DNA of 64,000 nt from Ambrosia x helenae (taxonomy: Eukaryota > Streptophyta > Magnoliopsida > Asterales > Asteraceae): the NCBI GenBank assembly GCA_030844895.1, contig CM061224.1:2567591-2631590 (forward strand), read 5' to 3'. Of the stretch, positions 22,801-33,984 are shown in pieces; the stretch's first letter is position 1, and every line of letters begins with the position of its first letter. The notes under the pieces are model-generated. The model searched no databases, was not told the origin of the DNA, and saw nothing but the letters and a program-made list of their open reading frames with translations. A program made the position numbers and the translations under genes.

Positions 22801-23578
22801 ACCTCAGTACCTGTTTGATTCTTGCAGGAAACTTTATTTTCTTCTTTTATTTTCTTCTTTTTTAATCATTGTTCCATAGCATTCAATCAGTTGGAAAGTA
22901 AGATGCACTGCCTTGATTTTAATAGCATTAATAACCCTACTGACCTGCTTCAGTATTAAATTGCACCACCTCATTTCGAGACCTATTTGACCCATTATCA
23001 ATAAGATATATCTTTCAATGCCCCTCTAGGTCCATTATCTGCACTTTGAACTTCTGTTAGAAACAAAAGAATTATAATTAGGCGTAACTAAGAAGTTTTC
23101 AAAAAAAAAAAAAAATAGACTACATAAACAACTAACGAATCAAAAACCAAAATACGGTAGAATTATGCAGCCTAATCGAACCCACCAGCTTTGTCAAAAA
23201 GTCCCATTCCTCCAGCTCCGTGTCATCAGACGGATCCCAAAGCATATAAATATAACTACAAGAGATAAAAAAAAAACCCTGAATACAAATGAGCACAACC
23301 AAAATCCAGGGTCATAATCCATCATATGGAACAAAAAATGGCTACAACCGGTAACAACTACCATCGTTAGACAGAGCGAAGAGGAACACAAAATAAGAAT
23401 GCTGATTCAACTATTCAAGGATATGGATGTATGATTACCTCTGCTATCAAGAAGACCTCTGCTTGTACTCTCATTTCTATCAATCTGTGTATATATACAC
23501 ACATAGATACATTACAAAGCAGAACTTACTCTACTCAAAACAGACCCGAATCAACAATTGGTTTTGTCAATGGCCCTG
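22801..23578. other. Spacer, no supported gene
   Basis: AT-rich with small unsupported frames. I see no domain or element boundary. Confidence 0.5.
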
Positions 23579-24230
23579 TTAATGTGAAATTATTGTTCTC
23601 AATGGAAAACGATGGCATAAATGAGCATAAAAGGCATGGAAGAAAGATCTTCCTTGTACAGCTTGTAGAATTGGCTTTCCCACATGAAAAAAAGCACACT
23701 CATTGGACCGTAAACAGTTAAGCAGAGCGAGCCCCGAGTCTTCATTAGCGATTCCACATCTGCAGCATAAAAGATCCGGCAAAGGAATGTTCCGGTGGCT
23801 TAACTCCATTTTAGTCGGAATACTGTCTTGAAGCGCACGCCATAAGAACAAATTGACTTTGAGAGGAACCCACGAGTTCCACCAGAACTTTAAATTCTGA
23901 TCAGAATCAACCGCCTTAGACGCAATTTCCCATCTAACATCTTTCACGGAGAAATCTACGCTGCTATCATTCAGCCAAAACCACCGATCTTCGCCACCCG
24001 AAAGCTGGACCTGCTGCATCAACGCCTTCAGCCCTTCCAGCTGCAACAACTCAGCAATAGAAGCAGGTTCAGGCGCTGATTTTCAGCCCCAAAACGCTGC
24101 ATTATCCCCGGCTGAGAAGAAATCCGCAACAGCCCGTCTTGTTAGTTGACAGCTTGAACAGGTCAGGGAACATATCTTTCAAACTGTTATCCGCGGCCCA
24201 AAGACAGTGCACTCTTCTATTAAACAAAGT
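23579..24230 (-). pseudogene. LINE reverse-transcriptase C-terminal fragment (zf-RVT)
   Basis: The minus strand reads TLFNRRVHCLWAADNSLKDM, FPDLFKLS and, in another frame, DRWFWLNDSSVDFSVKDVR, then FWWNSWVPLKVNLFLWRAL, PTKMELSHRNIPLPDLLCC and RCGIANEDS. The W-x-PxKxxxFxWR and CxxC pattern is the reverse-transcriptase zinc-binding domain (PF13966) at the end of plant L1-type LINEs. Stops and frame changes show decay, and the RT core is absent. Confidence 0.82.
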
Positions 24231-24639
24231 TACAAAAGCATGCTGTGATACACCATGTATTCCTCTTCTATGAAAAATGCATTCCGGAAAACTATATCAT
24301 AAATTTAACAATCAATTTCATATATAAGATGTGCTTACAATTGGGCAATACTAAATATTATTTGAAAGCTGTCAAGAAAACATCAACTTAAAAAAAAGCT
24401 ATAAAAAACATTAGCTTTCCATCAAAATTATATACCCATACCAAAACTAATATGGTGTGTCCTTTAATTAATTTGATTTTCAAGATAATGAGCCTCTCCA
24501 TCAATTTTTTGCAGTCTTTCCTCACACATTATACTTCATGCTTTGGTTACTGAGCTGCCAGAAGATCAAAAGTAGACTACTTTATTAGCATTTGAAGATT
24601 AAATAGTCATTTTAAACATTTTATAACTAATATATATAC
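24231..24639. other. Spacer, no supported gene
   Basis: AT-rich sequence without recognisable feature. Confidence 0.5.
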
Positions 24640-25075
24640 ATAGAACAAAATGCACCATCTCAAAAGAAAACGTCGAACCATTTTAGTAGGAGAGTCTGCG
24701 AGAACGGGCCCTCCTCTCGATTTGTGCATTGAGTATCCCAATTCGCATGCGGCCACTTCTGTTACCAATGGAATGCAGGTCTGCGCCCAAGTAATTCCTT
24801 GTTTCCCCTTCCAATACTTTAAGCACCTAAGAATATTATTGTAAACAAAAACATCAGCATACTGCATATGATATCAAAAGTTGAAAACCAGAATAAATGT
24901 GACAAACTAACAATAATAATTAAGATAATAACAGAACTTTGACATGGATGGTCTGAATTCTGGATCTTTTTGTAGACATAAGGAGGCAGCATTACCGATA
25001 GCATGCAAATCTTGAGGAAAAGTATGAGGTTGATATGATCCTAAGCGCAGGTCAAGTAAATTCGGCTTGCCTCGC
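24640..25075 (-). pseudogene. Receptor-like kinase C-terminal fragment plus unidentified exon-like piece
   Basis: At 24920-25075 the minus strand reads LDLRLGSYQPHTFPQDLHAI and then GNAASLCLQKDPEFRPSMSK. This is the subdomain XI end of a plant receptor-like kinase (AxxCLQxDPxxRPSMSxV). Downstream, 24640-24840 reads GKQGITWAQTCIPLVTEVAA and MHKSRGGPVLADSPTKM, which I do not recognise. No catalytic motifs remain. Confidence 0.55.
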
Positions 25076-25149
25076 CACTTTCACTCCTTTATTAGGGAAT
25101 AAAGATATGAGCCACACATCTGTTAAATGTATTATTTATTTTTATTATC

Positions 25150-26481
25150 ATGAACACAAACCTGGCCATTGAAGTTGGCGATCAAAACATTGGAGGAACC
25201 CGACATATTTGTTTCTTAGACACCTCCATAGAGAAGTTCAACAGGGTTAGTCACCAGAACGCTGCTAGTATCCGACAAAATATCTTCACAAGTCCTTATG
25301 AGCTCTTGGGCATAAACTCCCAGACCATTGCATGTATTTCAAAGGAGAAAAAAAAAACCGAGATTAGTTTTGAAATTAAACAAATAATTAATACCAATAT
25401 TAGTGTTATCCTTTTAACTTGATGGCGGATCAATCACTCGATTGAAAATAAATGTAAACGGACATTTACCTTCAAGTGACCACTGGCTTACTCCATTAGC
25501 CACCCCTATCCATTTGTTGTCAGCCACAAAATAGGGATCATCTCCACTTGTCAATGCCTGGAATTATTATTTCTATTACTAATCCACATGATTAACTCTG
25601 ATGTCAAACGCTCAAAAGTAACAAATGTATTTAGCATTTCAGTTAGATAAACAATATGTATAAACAGAATTAATATCTGAGCAAAAGTCAATATCAACAT
25701 AATATACCTAACAGCAGACAACTGAATACTTAATAAGTAAACTTCTCAGGGCATTGATTATTTGAAACAAAGTAATAAAAACATGCACCTAAGAAGAACT
25801 ACCTTAAATGGATGCTCCAACAAAGCTGCACCAGATAACATGATATCATCTGTAAGATAAATCTCCTCCCTGCAAAGTTATTAAAACTAAAAAGAATTAG
25901 TTGAGTCCAATATTTTACCCATGTGCAAGATTCAAAACTAAAAAGACACTTGAGATTACATGTTCATTGTTTCGAAACCCTAATATTATGTGGGATAAAT
26001 CATGATTCAAAAAGTAAAGTGAACAAAACCAATCTTAAATCGGAAAAATGACATGAACAGATAACAGGTTCATTGTTTTCAAACCTAACATTATGTGAGA
26101 TAAATCATAATTTTAACCCAAATCACCATGTGACAATATTTAGCAATAAACACTACTGGAATCAACTAATTTTAACCAAATCTTGAATATTCATACCAAA
26201 TGCTTATAAAAGAAGAATACCTAATTCAACTTGCCACAACAACAAAAAATAAATAAAAAAAATCAAATAATCAAATATAAGAATCGGAAGCTAACCCATC
26301 TATGTCGTTCGTAATCAGAATCGGAATCTTCGGTGGATTCGAGGTTGATGGAGTAGCGGCGGTTGGGACCGATTGGGTTGAGTAAGCAGGAGAATGTGAC
26401 TCGTTGTATTAGATCTGAGAAGTTATAGACCTTATTGTTGTTCATCATCATGAATGTGATTCGTTGGTATCGATTCTTCAA
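25150..26481 (-). pseudogene. PP2C-family phosphatase fragment with exon-like blocks
   Basis: Exon-like blocks on the minus strand are: an N-terminal piece ending YERHRW at 26296, EEIYLTDDIMLSGAALLEHP (25803-25869), ALTSGDDPYFVADNKWIGVA plus NGVSQWSLEG (25470-25557), and VYAQELIRTCEDILSD through SGSSNVLIANFNGQ (about 25167-25340). The order matches plant organellar PTC7-like PP2Cs (GxDAxFV, GVADGV). The usual D of ADGV is N here (ANGV). A TAA interrupts before ETNMSGSS, and the first block does not join in phase. With the kinase piece it looks like a collection of captured fragments, not one gene. Confidence 0.6.
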
Positions 26482-26775
26482 AAATGTAGATTAGGGTTGA
26501 ATCGTAAACAAACCTTAAATATGCAGCAAGAATGATCGTGGATGATTTTGGTAGTGTAGATCTGTAAATTGCAGGCGCAAAACCTAGGGTTTGTCAGCGA
26601 GTTACCGAAGATTCAGAGGGAAGATTGTATGATAGCGGCGACAGCGAGATTTTTAGATGAAAGGGTTTTGTTGTCTGGGTTATAACAATCTGATACGGGT
26701 CATTGGGTCGGGCGCATGAATCCGGGTTATAAGATGGCTGCTTAACATGTGGACAATTATATTGAGGAGCTCTAG

Positions 26776-26797
26776 GAGGGGGACAAGTGTCCCCCTA
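26776..26797. repeat. Short perfect hairpin
   Basis: GGGGGACA-AG-TGTCCCCC forms an 8-base-pair stem with a two-base loop, next to CTAG/CTAGT, about 140 bases before the asparagine synthetase start. It may be the 3' hairpin of a Helitron or MITE relic. Confidence 0.55.
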
Positions 26798-26932
26798 GTT
26801 ACTCCTTTATTATTTATTAGTATAGATAGATTAGCAAAAGAAGGATGGTAGAATATTCAGATTCTGCGCCTCCATTTCATTTCATCACACTCACTGTAGT
26901 TTGTTTGTTTGATTTAAGGATCAGCAGTAGCG

Positions 26933-27023
26933 ATGTGTGGAATACTGGCAGTCTTTGGTTGTGTCGATTGCTCTCAGGCCAAAAGAGCCAGAATCCTTGA
27001 ACTCTCTTCACGGTAGCTACACC

Positions 27024-27094
<71 letters not shown>

Positions 27095-30000
27095 CTTTTC
27101 TTTTGGGTTTCATTTGTTTGGTCTGTGTTATGTTTTGTGTCATAAACAACAATACAAATCCCATGTAATCTGCGTTAATGGGTTGGAAATGGTCTCTAAG
27201 TTGGGCCCGCATACCCGACCCGCGCATGCAGGTGTTCGGTTTGGCCTAAAGCTGTATGTAGTGGCCGGACCATAGACGCACTCAATGCGCATAGGCCTTG
27301 CCTGGGTCGAGGCGCAAGGAGGAAAAAAATAAGGCGAGTGAGGGAAATAAACGCGCTTAAATGAAAAAAATGAATGGATCTGGTACATAGGCCTCACCTT
27401 GGCTACAGGTGTCACGGTGGTTGACACGTTGTTTCTTGCCCTTAAAAAATGAAAAACAAATTATGTATTAGAATAAAACTAATATTATATTACATTTAAT
27501 ATAAGCTAATGAATTCCAAAAGTTATGAAATAGTGAAGCTTAATATTATAGAGAAGATTAATAAGTTTGCATTAAATAATAATAAAAAAATAATAATAAA
27601 TCGGTATTTAGTGTGTCCGTAGAGCTGAAGCGGGAGCCTCTAGGAATTTGAAGCGGAATTAAAGGGCCTCGCTAGGCCCATTTTCCAAGCGAGGCACATG
27701 AAGCGAGGGCTTTTAATAACTATAGGCCGAAACATAACTTTTTTTTATCGGTTTTCTATACCAACTACAACTAGAGGGTCTAAATCGTATTTTTTTTAAA
27801 AAAAAGTTATGGGCTGTATTTGTTAGAGAATTGGGAGTTCCTATCGTAATGCATGACTACCTAACAGGGAAGGTTTTATATGTGAAATCCAATAAATTTC
27901 TGTGGCTGAGGGGTCAACGGATACTATTTACGCCCCTCTAGTTCCGCCCATGGTTGTATGACAAAAAAATTGTTAAAAAACAAATTAACTTGAAAGCTGA
28001 GGTATATGGTAATAGTGTTCGAATTAATCATCACAAATTCACAATCTCTTTGACTAGTTAGCTTAGTTTTGAAAAGCATCCATGAGTCGATGGTGAACGC
28101 AAGGCACGAGGCTCGGGATCGAGGTTAGGTCAAAACCGCCTCTTGTACATGGGCAGATTTTGTGCTCCTTTAGGACGTACATAGAGGTTGTTTATATATT
28201 AAATGGTATATAAGTTGTGTGGCCAGACATGGCCCAGGACACTGCGCATGCGGTAGCCTCGTGCACCACATTATATAGAGATTTTGCTATCTAAATTTTG
28301 GTATGTGTTCATAGAAACTTATTAGAAATACAAAAAATATATTATACAAATGCCTTGCACTTCGTGTATGTGATACCTGTGTCGAACGCCCTTTAAAGCC
28401 AAGGTAGTTAGCACCTACTTTGAAAGTTAACTGCATAGGAATCAGTTATTGTCTTCATTATTTTTTACTGTCCTTATTTATTTTTTTACTCTCTCAGGTT
28501 GCGCCATAGAGGTCCCGACTGGAGTGGGCTGCACAGTGAGGAAGACTGTTATCTTGCTCATCAGCGTTTAGCGATAGTAGACCCTGCTTCTGGAGATCAA
28601 CCACTTTATAATGAAGACAAATCTATTATTGTCACAGTAAGTGCAATATTCCTTTTTTCGTCAAGACTTGTTACCGTTACATTCAACCACACGTGCCATC
28701 AAATTATTTTATTTTAGGACTCCATACTCCTGACTGGTTGTCTCTGCCTTTAGGTGAACGGGGAGATTTACAACCATAAAGCGTTGCGGGAGCAACTGAA
28801 GTCTCATAAGTTCAATACCGGAAGCGATTGTGAAGTGATTGCGCATCTTGTAAGTACTTTTGTAACATGTGCAGAAAATACGGACTATTATTCATCTGCG
28901 TTTAAAAGTTCTATTCTTGGTAAGTTTGGTTAACTTGGCTCATGGGTTTACTAGTATGAAGAATATGGAGAAGACTTCGTGCATATGTTGGATGGAATGT
29001 TCTCTTTTGTGCTTCTTGACACTCGCAATAAAAGTTACATGGCAGCAAGGGATGCGATTGGCATCACTCCACTTTACATCGGTTGGGGACTTGATGGTAC
29101 GCATTTTCAACTTTTCTAATGGAAAAAAGAGTGTGCGACTATGCATAATATTTTTTGTGTTGCCAATTTACAGGTTCAGTGTGGTTTGCATCGGAAATGA
29201 AGGCTTTGAGTGATGATTGTGAACAGTTTATGACGTTCCTTCCTGGGCACATATATTCTAGCAAAAACGGTATGCATAATCTCCCCCCCTTTAATCAAGC
29301 ATTCTAATTACCCTTCGGATTGAAGATATTGTTTTCCGCAATTTGAGATAGTTGTACATGTGTAATACTTGCCAATCTCACTTTTCATGGTTTAGTATTA
29401 ATCTCAAACAGTATACGATCTCATGTTATTGTTCTAAAGGTGACAACGAATATATTAAATCAGTCAAAATAATCAAGTTTTTATATTCATGTCACAGGTG
29501 GGATGAGACGGTGGTATAACCCCCCATGGTGGTCAGAAATCGTTCCTTCAACTCCATATGATCCCCTTGTTCTACGTCATGCTTTTGAGAAGGTTATTTA
29601 TGATTAATGTTAATGTGAAAGAATCATAGTTATCAAAGGCGTTAAGCGCACTCAAGGCGCATAGGCCTCGCCTGGGGCCTAGGCGCGGGCGCAAAAAAGC
29701 CAGGGTCTGGAATAAAAAAATCAAACAAGAATATAAAGTAAAAATATATTAAAATAATACTATTTTTCATCTAGTTAGTATCAAAAGTTTTAAAATATTG
29801 ATGTATGTGTATGGAAATAGTTTTCCTTAAATAAAAGTAGAAATATGGCTGGAATCTAGCCATAATTTATCGAATTTGGCTAGAAACTCTCCGGAGTTTG
29901 TGAATCTAGCTGGACTTTGCGCCTAAACCATCACCTGGAGAATTAAAGCGCAATTTCCTTGAATCAAAGCGCAAATGCATCGCCTCGCCTAAAAATGGGC

Positions 30001-30751
30001 CTACGCGCAAGAGGCGATGGCTTTTAACAACTATGGAAAGAATATTCTTATCATATATGATTTTCAAAGTTATATTATATCCATTTAATAAAAGATGACT
30101 TGTATGCGTACAACTATATGATAATTGATACATGATTGTGAATTTCATATAATTACAGGCTGTGGTTAAAAGACTTATGACTGATGTCCCCTTTGGTGTT
30201 CTTCTTTCTGGAGGCCTTGATTCGTCTCTCGTAGCTGCTGTTGCTTCACGCCATCTGATTGATTCTGAAGCTTATTGTCAGTGGGGATCACAGTTGCATA
30301 CTTTTTGCATTGGATTGAAGGTCAATATCCTTTTATTATGCTCACATTTCTTCTGAATTTTTATATATCATCATCAACGCTTTTATTGGATTTGAGAGAA
30401 ATACAGAGTTCGAGTTTCAAAAGTTGTAAGTGAAACCGTTTTTTTTTTTCAGGGTTCTCCTGATTTGATTGCTGCTAGAGAGGTAGCAGATTACCTTGGC
30501 ACTCGCCACCATGAGTTCTACTTTACTGTTCAGGTATTTTTTTTGCCGCTGCTATACAAACGCCACTGGCACACTCTATGTTTTAAAAAGTGCGCCCGCA
30601 AAGCGCACCTAGGCGCAAGTCTGTGCACCTTATGTAACCCTAGGCGAGCAGTGTACGAAAAGCGCACGAAAAGCGCGCTTTTTGTACACATGATGTTTTT
30701 GTGCTTAAAATTGTTATACATGTATCTAAAAAGCTTGTACATTTTAGTTAA

Positions 30752-30796
<45 letters not shown>

Positions 30797-33368
30797 CTTA
30801 TTTGTATCTATATTTTGAGTAAATAATGGTAAAAACCTATAGCATATATAAAAAAATTATATAATTGTCTTGCGCCTCGCGTACGAAAAGCCCACCGCTT
30901 TTGCGCTTCGCGCCTCGGTTTTAGACCTCGTCGCTTTTGTGCACTTCGCGCTTTTTAAACCAAGGGCACACTATCCAATCACCACTGATGTGTCATACGA
31001 GGCGTACAGTCACCTGGGCTGTAAGGTAGGGTGAAAAGTGGTAAAATGGGCTGTTGATAGTCATAGGGGCCTTATGATTAGGCGAAAATGGTCATACGGG
31101 TCATATGAAGGCCAAATAATACGGTCCGTGTGATGTGTTTGACCGGCAAAGAAATGACTGATGTGACCATTGACAAAGTCATACGGCCCCGTATGACCTT
31201 TTCTGCCTTATCATACGGCCCCGGTTCATGTGATAGGCAAGCCGGTTTACACTATCGGGTGGTGAATGCATAGCAGGACCTTTTTCTCTATCTTAATACA
31301 TGAATGCATGCATCATCACATATGTTGATCCTCCTACTATATCAGGAAGGAATTGATGCACTTGAAGAGGTGATATACCATATCGAAACCTATGACGTAA
31401 CCACTATTAGAGCTAGCACACCAATGTTTCTCATGTCACGCAAAATCAAGTCTCTGGGTGTAAAAATGGTTCTTTCTGGTGAAGGATCGGATGAAATATT
31501 CGGCGGGTACTTGTATTTCCACAAGGCCCCCAACAAGCAAGAGTTTCATGAAGAAACATGTAGAAAGGTTTTTTATTTTTACTTATCTTTTTTCACTTTT
31601 TTATACGTTCGTGGTTAATGTTTGTGCCTGTTCATGTAGATCAAAGCTCTTCATTTGTACGATTGTTTGCGGGCGAATAAGTCTACTTCGGCATGGGGTC
31701 TTGAGGCGCGTGTGCCTTTTCTAGACAAGGAATTCATTAATGTTGCAATGAGCATTGACCCAAATTGGAAGATGGTAAAAACTGAATTCAAGCAGTGTCT
31801 ATAAAAGTTTTTTTTTTTTTTTTTTTTTGATAATTTCTTGTAATTTTTTTTACCAAAGATCGATCGTGATAATGGGAGGATTGAGAAATGGGTGTTGCGC
31901 AATGCGTTTGATGATGACGAGAAGCCTTATCTTCCAAAGCATATATTATACAGGCAAAAGGAACAGTTCAGTGATGGAGTCGGATACAGTTGGATCGATG
32001 GGTTGAGGGATCATGCAAACAAACAGGTTTGTGAATGGTTTCAAAACTTAACTTGACTGTGCATAAAATCCAACATTAGTAGTAAGACAATGATGATGTT
32101 TTAGGTTACTGATTCGATGCTAGCAAATGCAAACTTTGTTTATCCTGAAAACACCCCTGCAACAAAAGAAGCGTACTACTATCGCAAAATCTTTGAAAAG
32201 TTCTTCCCAAGGTAACTTTGATTATTTGTGTTTTTTCTTCTAGTTGGTAGGGATGGCAATTGAACCTAGACCCGAAGTCCCGAACCCACACCCGATGTCA
32301 AACCTTAAACCCCAAACATTCGGGACGGGTAGTGGAACTGCTATGCGGGTATGGGATTAGTTTTAAAAAATTTCACCAGTATGGGACGCGTATTCACCTG
32401 GCCAGATTACTTGAATATACAATTATACATACCCCTATATCTAAACCATATATGTTAACATATTCTTTTCATTTTTATTTTCTTTTGTAATTAGTAATAG
32501 AATAAGCTACTAATTAACTGATTTTTGGTTTTTGTATTTTTTATTTTCTTGGGCAATGTAATATTATATAAAAGTTAAAATATTAAAAAATGTATTTGGG
32601 ATCCCAAAGGGAAATTTTTAACAAACTAACGGGCAATGTTGTAAAAGTCGCTCTAGGCGGTCGCCTAGCCGCTAGTCGGCCACAAATGTAGGAATAAGGC
32701 CCTAGTCGGAAAACTAGGCATTTTGGCCATTAGGCGAGCCTAGGCGGTGGGGTTTTTTTTTTTTTAATTTCTAAGTATTTCTTAGTATTATGTGTATATA
32801 TCTAAGTATTTCTAAGTATTATGTGTATATATCTTAACATATTTTCAAAAAACACCTAAATTTGTGTATATATATACAAAAATACGTATAAAAATATACC
32901 AAAACACTTAATTTCGCCTAGTCTCGACTAGTTCCTAGGCTAGACCTCACCGTCCGCCTAGCGCCTTCTGCAACATTGCTAACGGGTATACCCGATACCG
33001 TTACCTGAAACACACCGACGTGTATTTGGCCTGGTACAAGACACGCTTTTATAAACAGGCATGGGACTGGGATTACCGATACCTAGCCTCTTGTCATTAC
33101 TACTAGTTGGTTATTGGTATATTGAGGTTCTGTTGGGTTGCCTAGATTGAAGTTCCTATGGTTATATTAATAACATAGTTATGATTTAATACATTATGTA
33201 TTTCTGTCGACGCAGAATGCTGCTAGACTAACAGTTCCAGGGGGTCCAAGTGTGGCATGCAGCACTGCTAAGGCAGTAGAGTGGGATGCATCTTGGTCCA
33301 AAAATCTTGACCCGTCTGGCCGAGCTGCTCTTGGGGTTCATGCAGCGGCCTACGATGACACCAAGTGA
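26933..33368 (+). CDS. ASN: Glutamine-dependent asparagine synthetase, 13 exons, one-base shift at last junction
   Basis: It makes asparagine from aspartate, glutamine and ATP in the cytosol. Exons: 26933-27012, 28498-28636, 28754-28849, 28955-29096, 29174-29269, 29498-29592, 30159-30320, 30453-30533, 31346-31567, 31640-31774, 31859-32026, 32105-32211 and 33216-33368, all with GT-AG borders. The N-terminal glutaminase starts MCGILAVFG, with Cys2 as nucleophile, and contains RHRGPDWSG and NGEIYNH. The synthetase domain has the PP-loop LLSGGLDSS, VLSGEGSDEIFGGY and SAWGLEARVPFLDK. Exon 12 ends CCA AG/GTAACT in phase 2, while exon 13 (NAARLTVPGG...) needs phase 0. One base, probably an A from CCCAAAG, is missing. 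Normal splicing would give FFPRMLLD and a stop. An AG 11 bases further (33226) restores the frame with loss of three residues. The C-terminus stops at AAYDDTK, shorter than many plant homologues. Five hAT insertions lie in its introns. Confidence 0.95.
27029..27094. repeat. (ATT)n microsatellite in ASN intron 1
   Basis: About 21 uninterrupted ATT units, 17 bases after the intron 1 donor. Confidence 0.97.
27271..27724. mobile_element. Degenerate hAT MITE in ASN intron 1
   Basis: The left end CATAGACGC with 'aatgcgcataggcc' and the right end GCTTTTAATAACTATA recall the CATAGTTGTTAAAAGCC family. Flanks GGCCGGAC and GGCCGAAA match 6/8. The interior has family-like 'gaggcgcaagg' and 'gcgaggcacatgaagcgaggg' modules. 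Confidence 0.6.
29625..30035. mobile_element. hAT MITE in ASN intron 6 (411 bp)
   Basis: Ends CATAGTTATCAAAGGCG and GCTTTTAACAACTATG. A perfect octamer GAAAGAAT lies at 29617-29624 and 30036-30043. The interior is close to 15414-15793. No coding capacity. Confidence 0.9.
30576..30964. mobile_element. hAT MITE in ASN intron 8 (389 bp)
   Basis: Ends CTATGTTTTAAAAAGTGCGC and GCGCTTTTTAAACCAAG. A perfect octamer GGCACACT lies at 30568-30575 and 30965-30972. GCGC-rich arms flank an AT core that contains an (AT)n run at 30749-30787. Confidence 0.88.
32248..33102. mobile_element. hAT-like element in ASN intron 12 (855 bp including a nested element)
   Basis: Ends TAGGGATGGCAA and TTGTCATTACTA are imperfect inverted repeats. 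A perfect octamer CTAGTTGG lies at 32240-32247 and 33103-33110. It contains the separate element 32634-32978. Without that, the interior is about 500 bases of 'gggacggg' and 'cccgaac' rich ends with an AT centre. Confidence 0.85.
32634..32978. mobile_element. Nested hAT MITE (345 bp)
   Basis: Ends CAATGTTGTAAAAGTCGC and CTTCTGCAACATTG. A perfect octamer CTAACGGG lies at 32626-32633 and 32979-32986. GC-rich 'ctaggcggtcgcctag' modules lie near the ends and an AT core is in the middle. It inserted into the older element 32248-33102. Confidence 0.9.
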
Positions 33369-33783
33369 GTCTGCTCAATGATGGCAGTCAGTTTAGCTGT
33401 TTTTGTTTTTGTTTCATCTGTTTGGTGATGGGAATAAGAATTGAGGAATAAAATAAAAATATGAAATAAATTTTAATCTTTCAAACTCCAAAATCTCTCT
33501 CTAATTATAATTTTGAAATTACTTTAGTTATACCTAACAAATCAACTAGAAATTAAAAAAAAAAAAATATTAATAAAATTGTCATGATGCCCATTTACAG
33601 TTGTGTAGAAGAATACTTAAAAAGAATATACTAACAGCAACTTATGAGTTATGATGCACTTTGTTTTGCATTTTACCAACATGAACAACATGAATAGTAA
33701 TTTTTCAAAGACCGAAGAATGTCTAAGCTTGATTAAATGATTTCTTTAGTCGTCTTTTCACTATAAGTCTATAACGGACAATT

Positions 33784-33984
33784 CAGTGGCGAAGCTTAAC
33801 CGAAGGTTCGGGGGGTCGGAAGTCACTAGTTTCAGGGGGTCGAAAACCAGTTTCGGGGGGTCGAAACCCTATATTTCCAAAATTTTCTATACGAATACTA
33901 TATAATCGGAACTTCTGCGCGAAAATTCGGGGGAGGGGGGGGGGGTCGGCCGCCCCCTCCCGCCCCAACTAAGCTGCGCCCCTG
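33784..33984. mobile_element. hAT MITE, CAGTGGCG family (201 bp)
   Basis: Ends CAGTGGCGAAGCTT and AAGCTGCGCCCCTG. The interior is shared in reverse orientation with 37902-38088. ACGGACA occurs just outside both ends, a slightly damaged target duplication. It lies about 400 bases after the ASN stop. Confidence 0.78.

Noticed and set aside
26877..27227. Asn-run protein and Ile-run protein
   Set aside because: Products of an ATT microsatellite in ASN intron 1.
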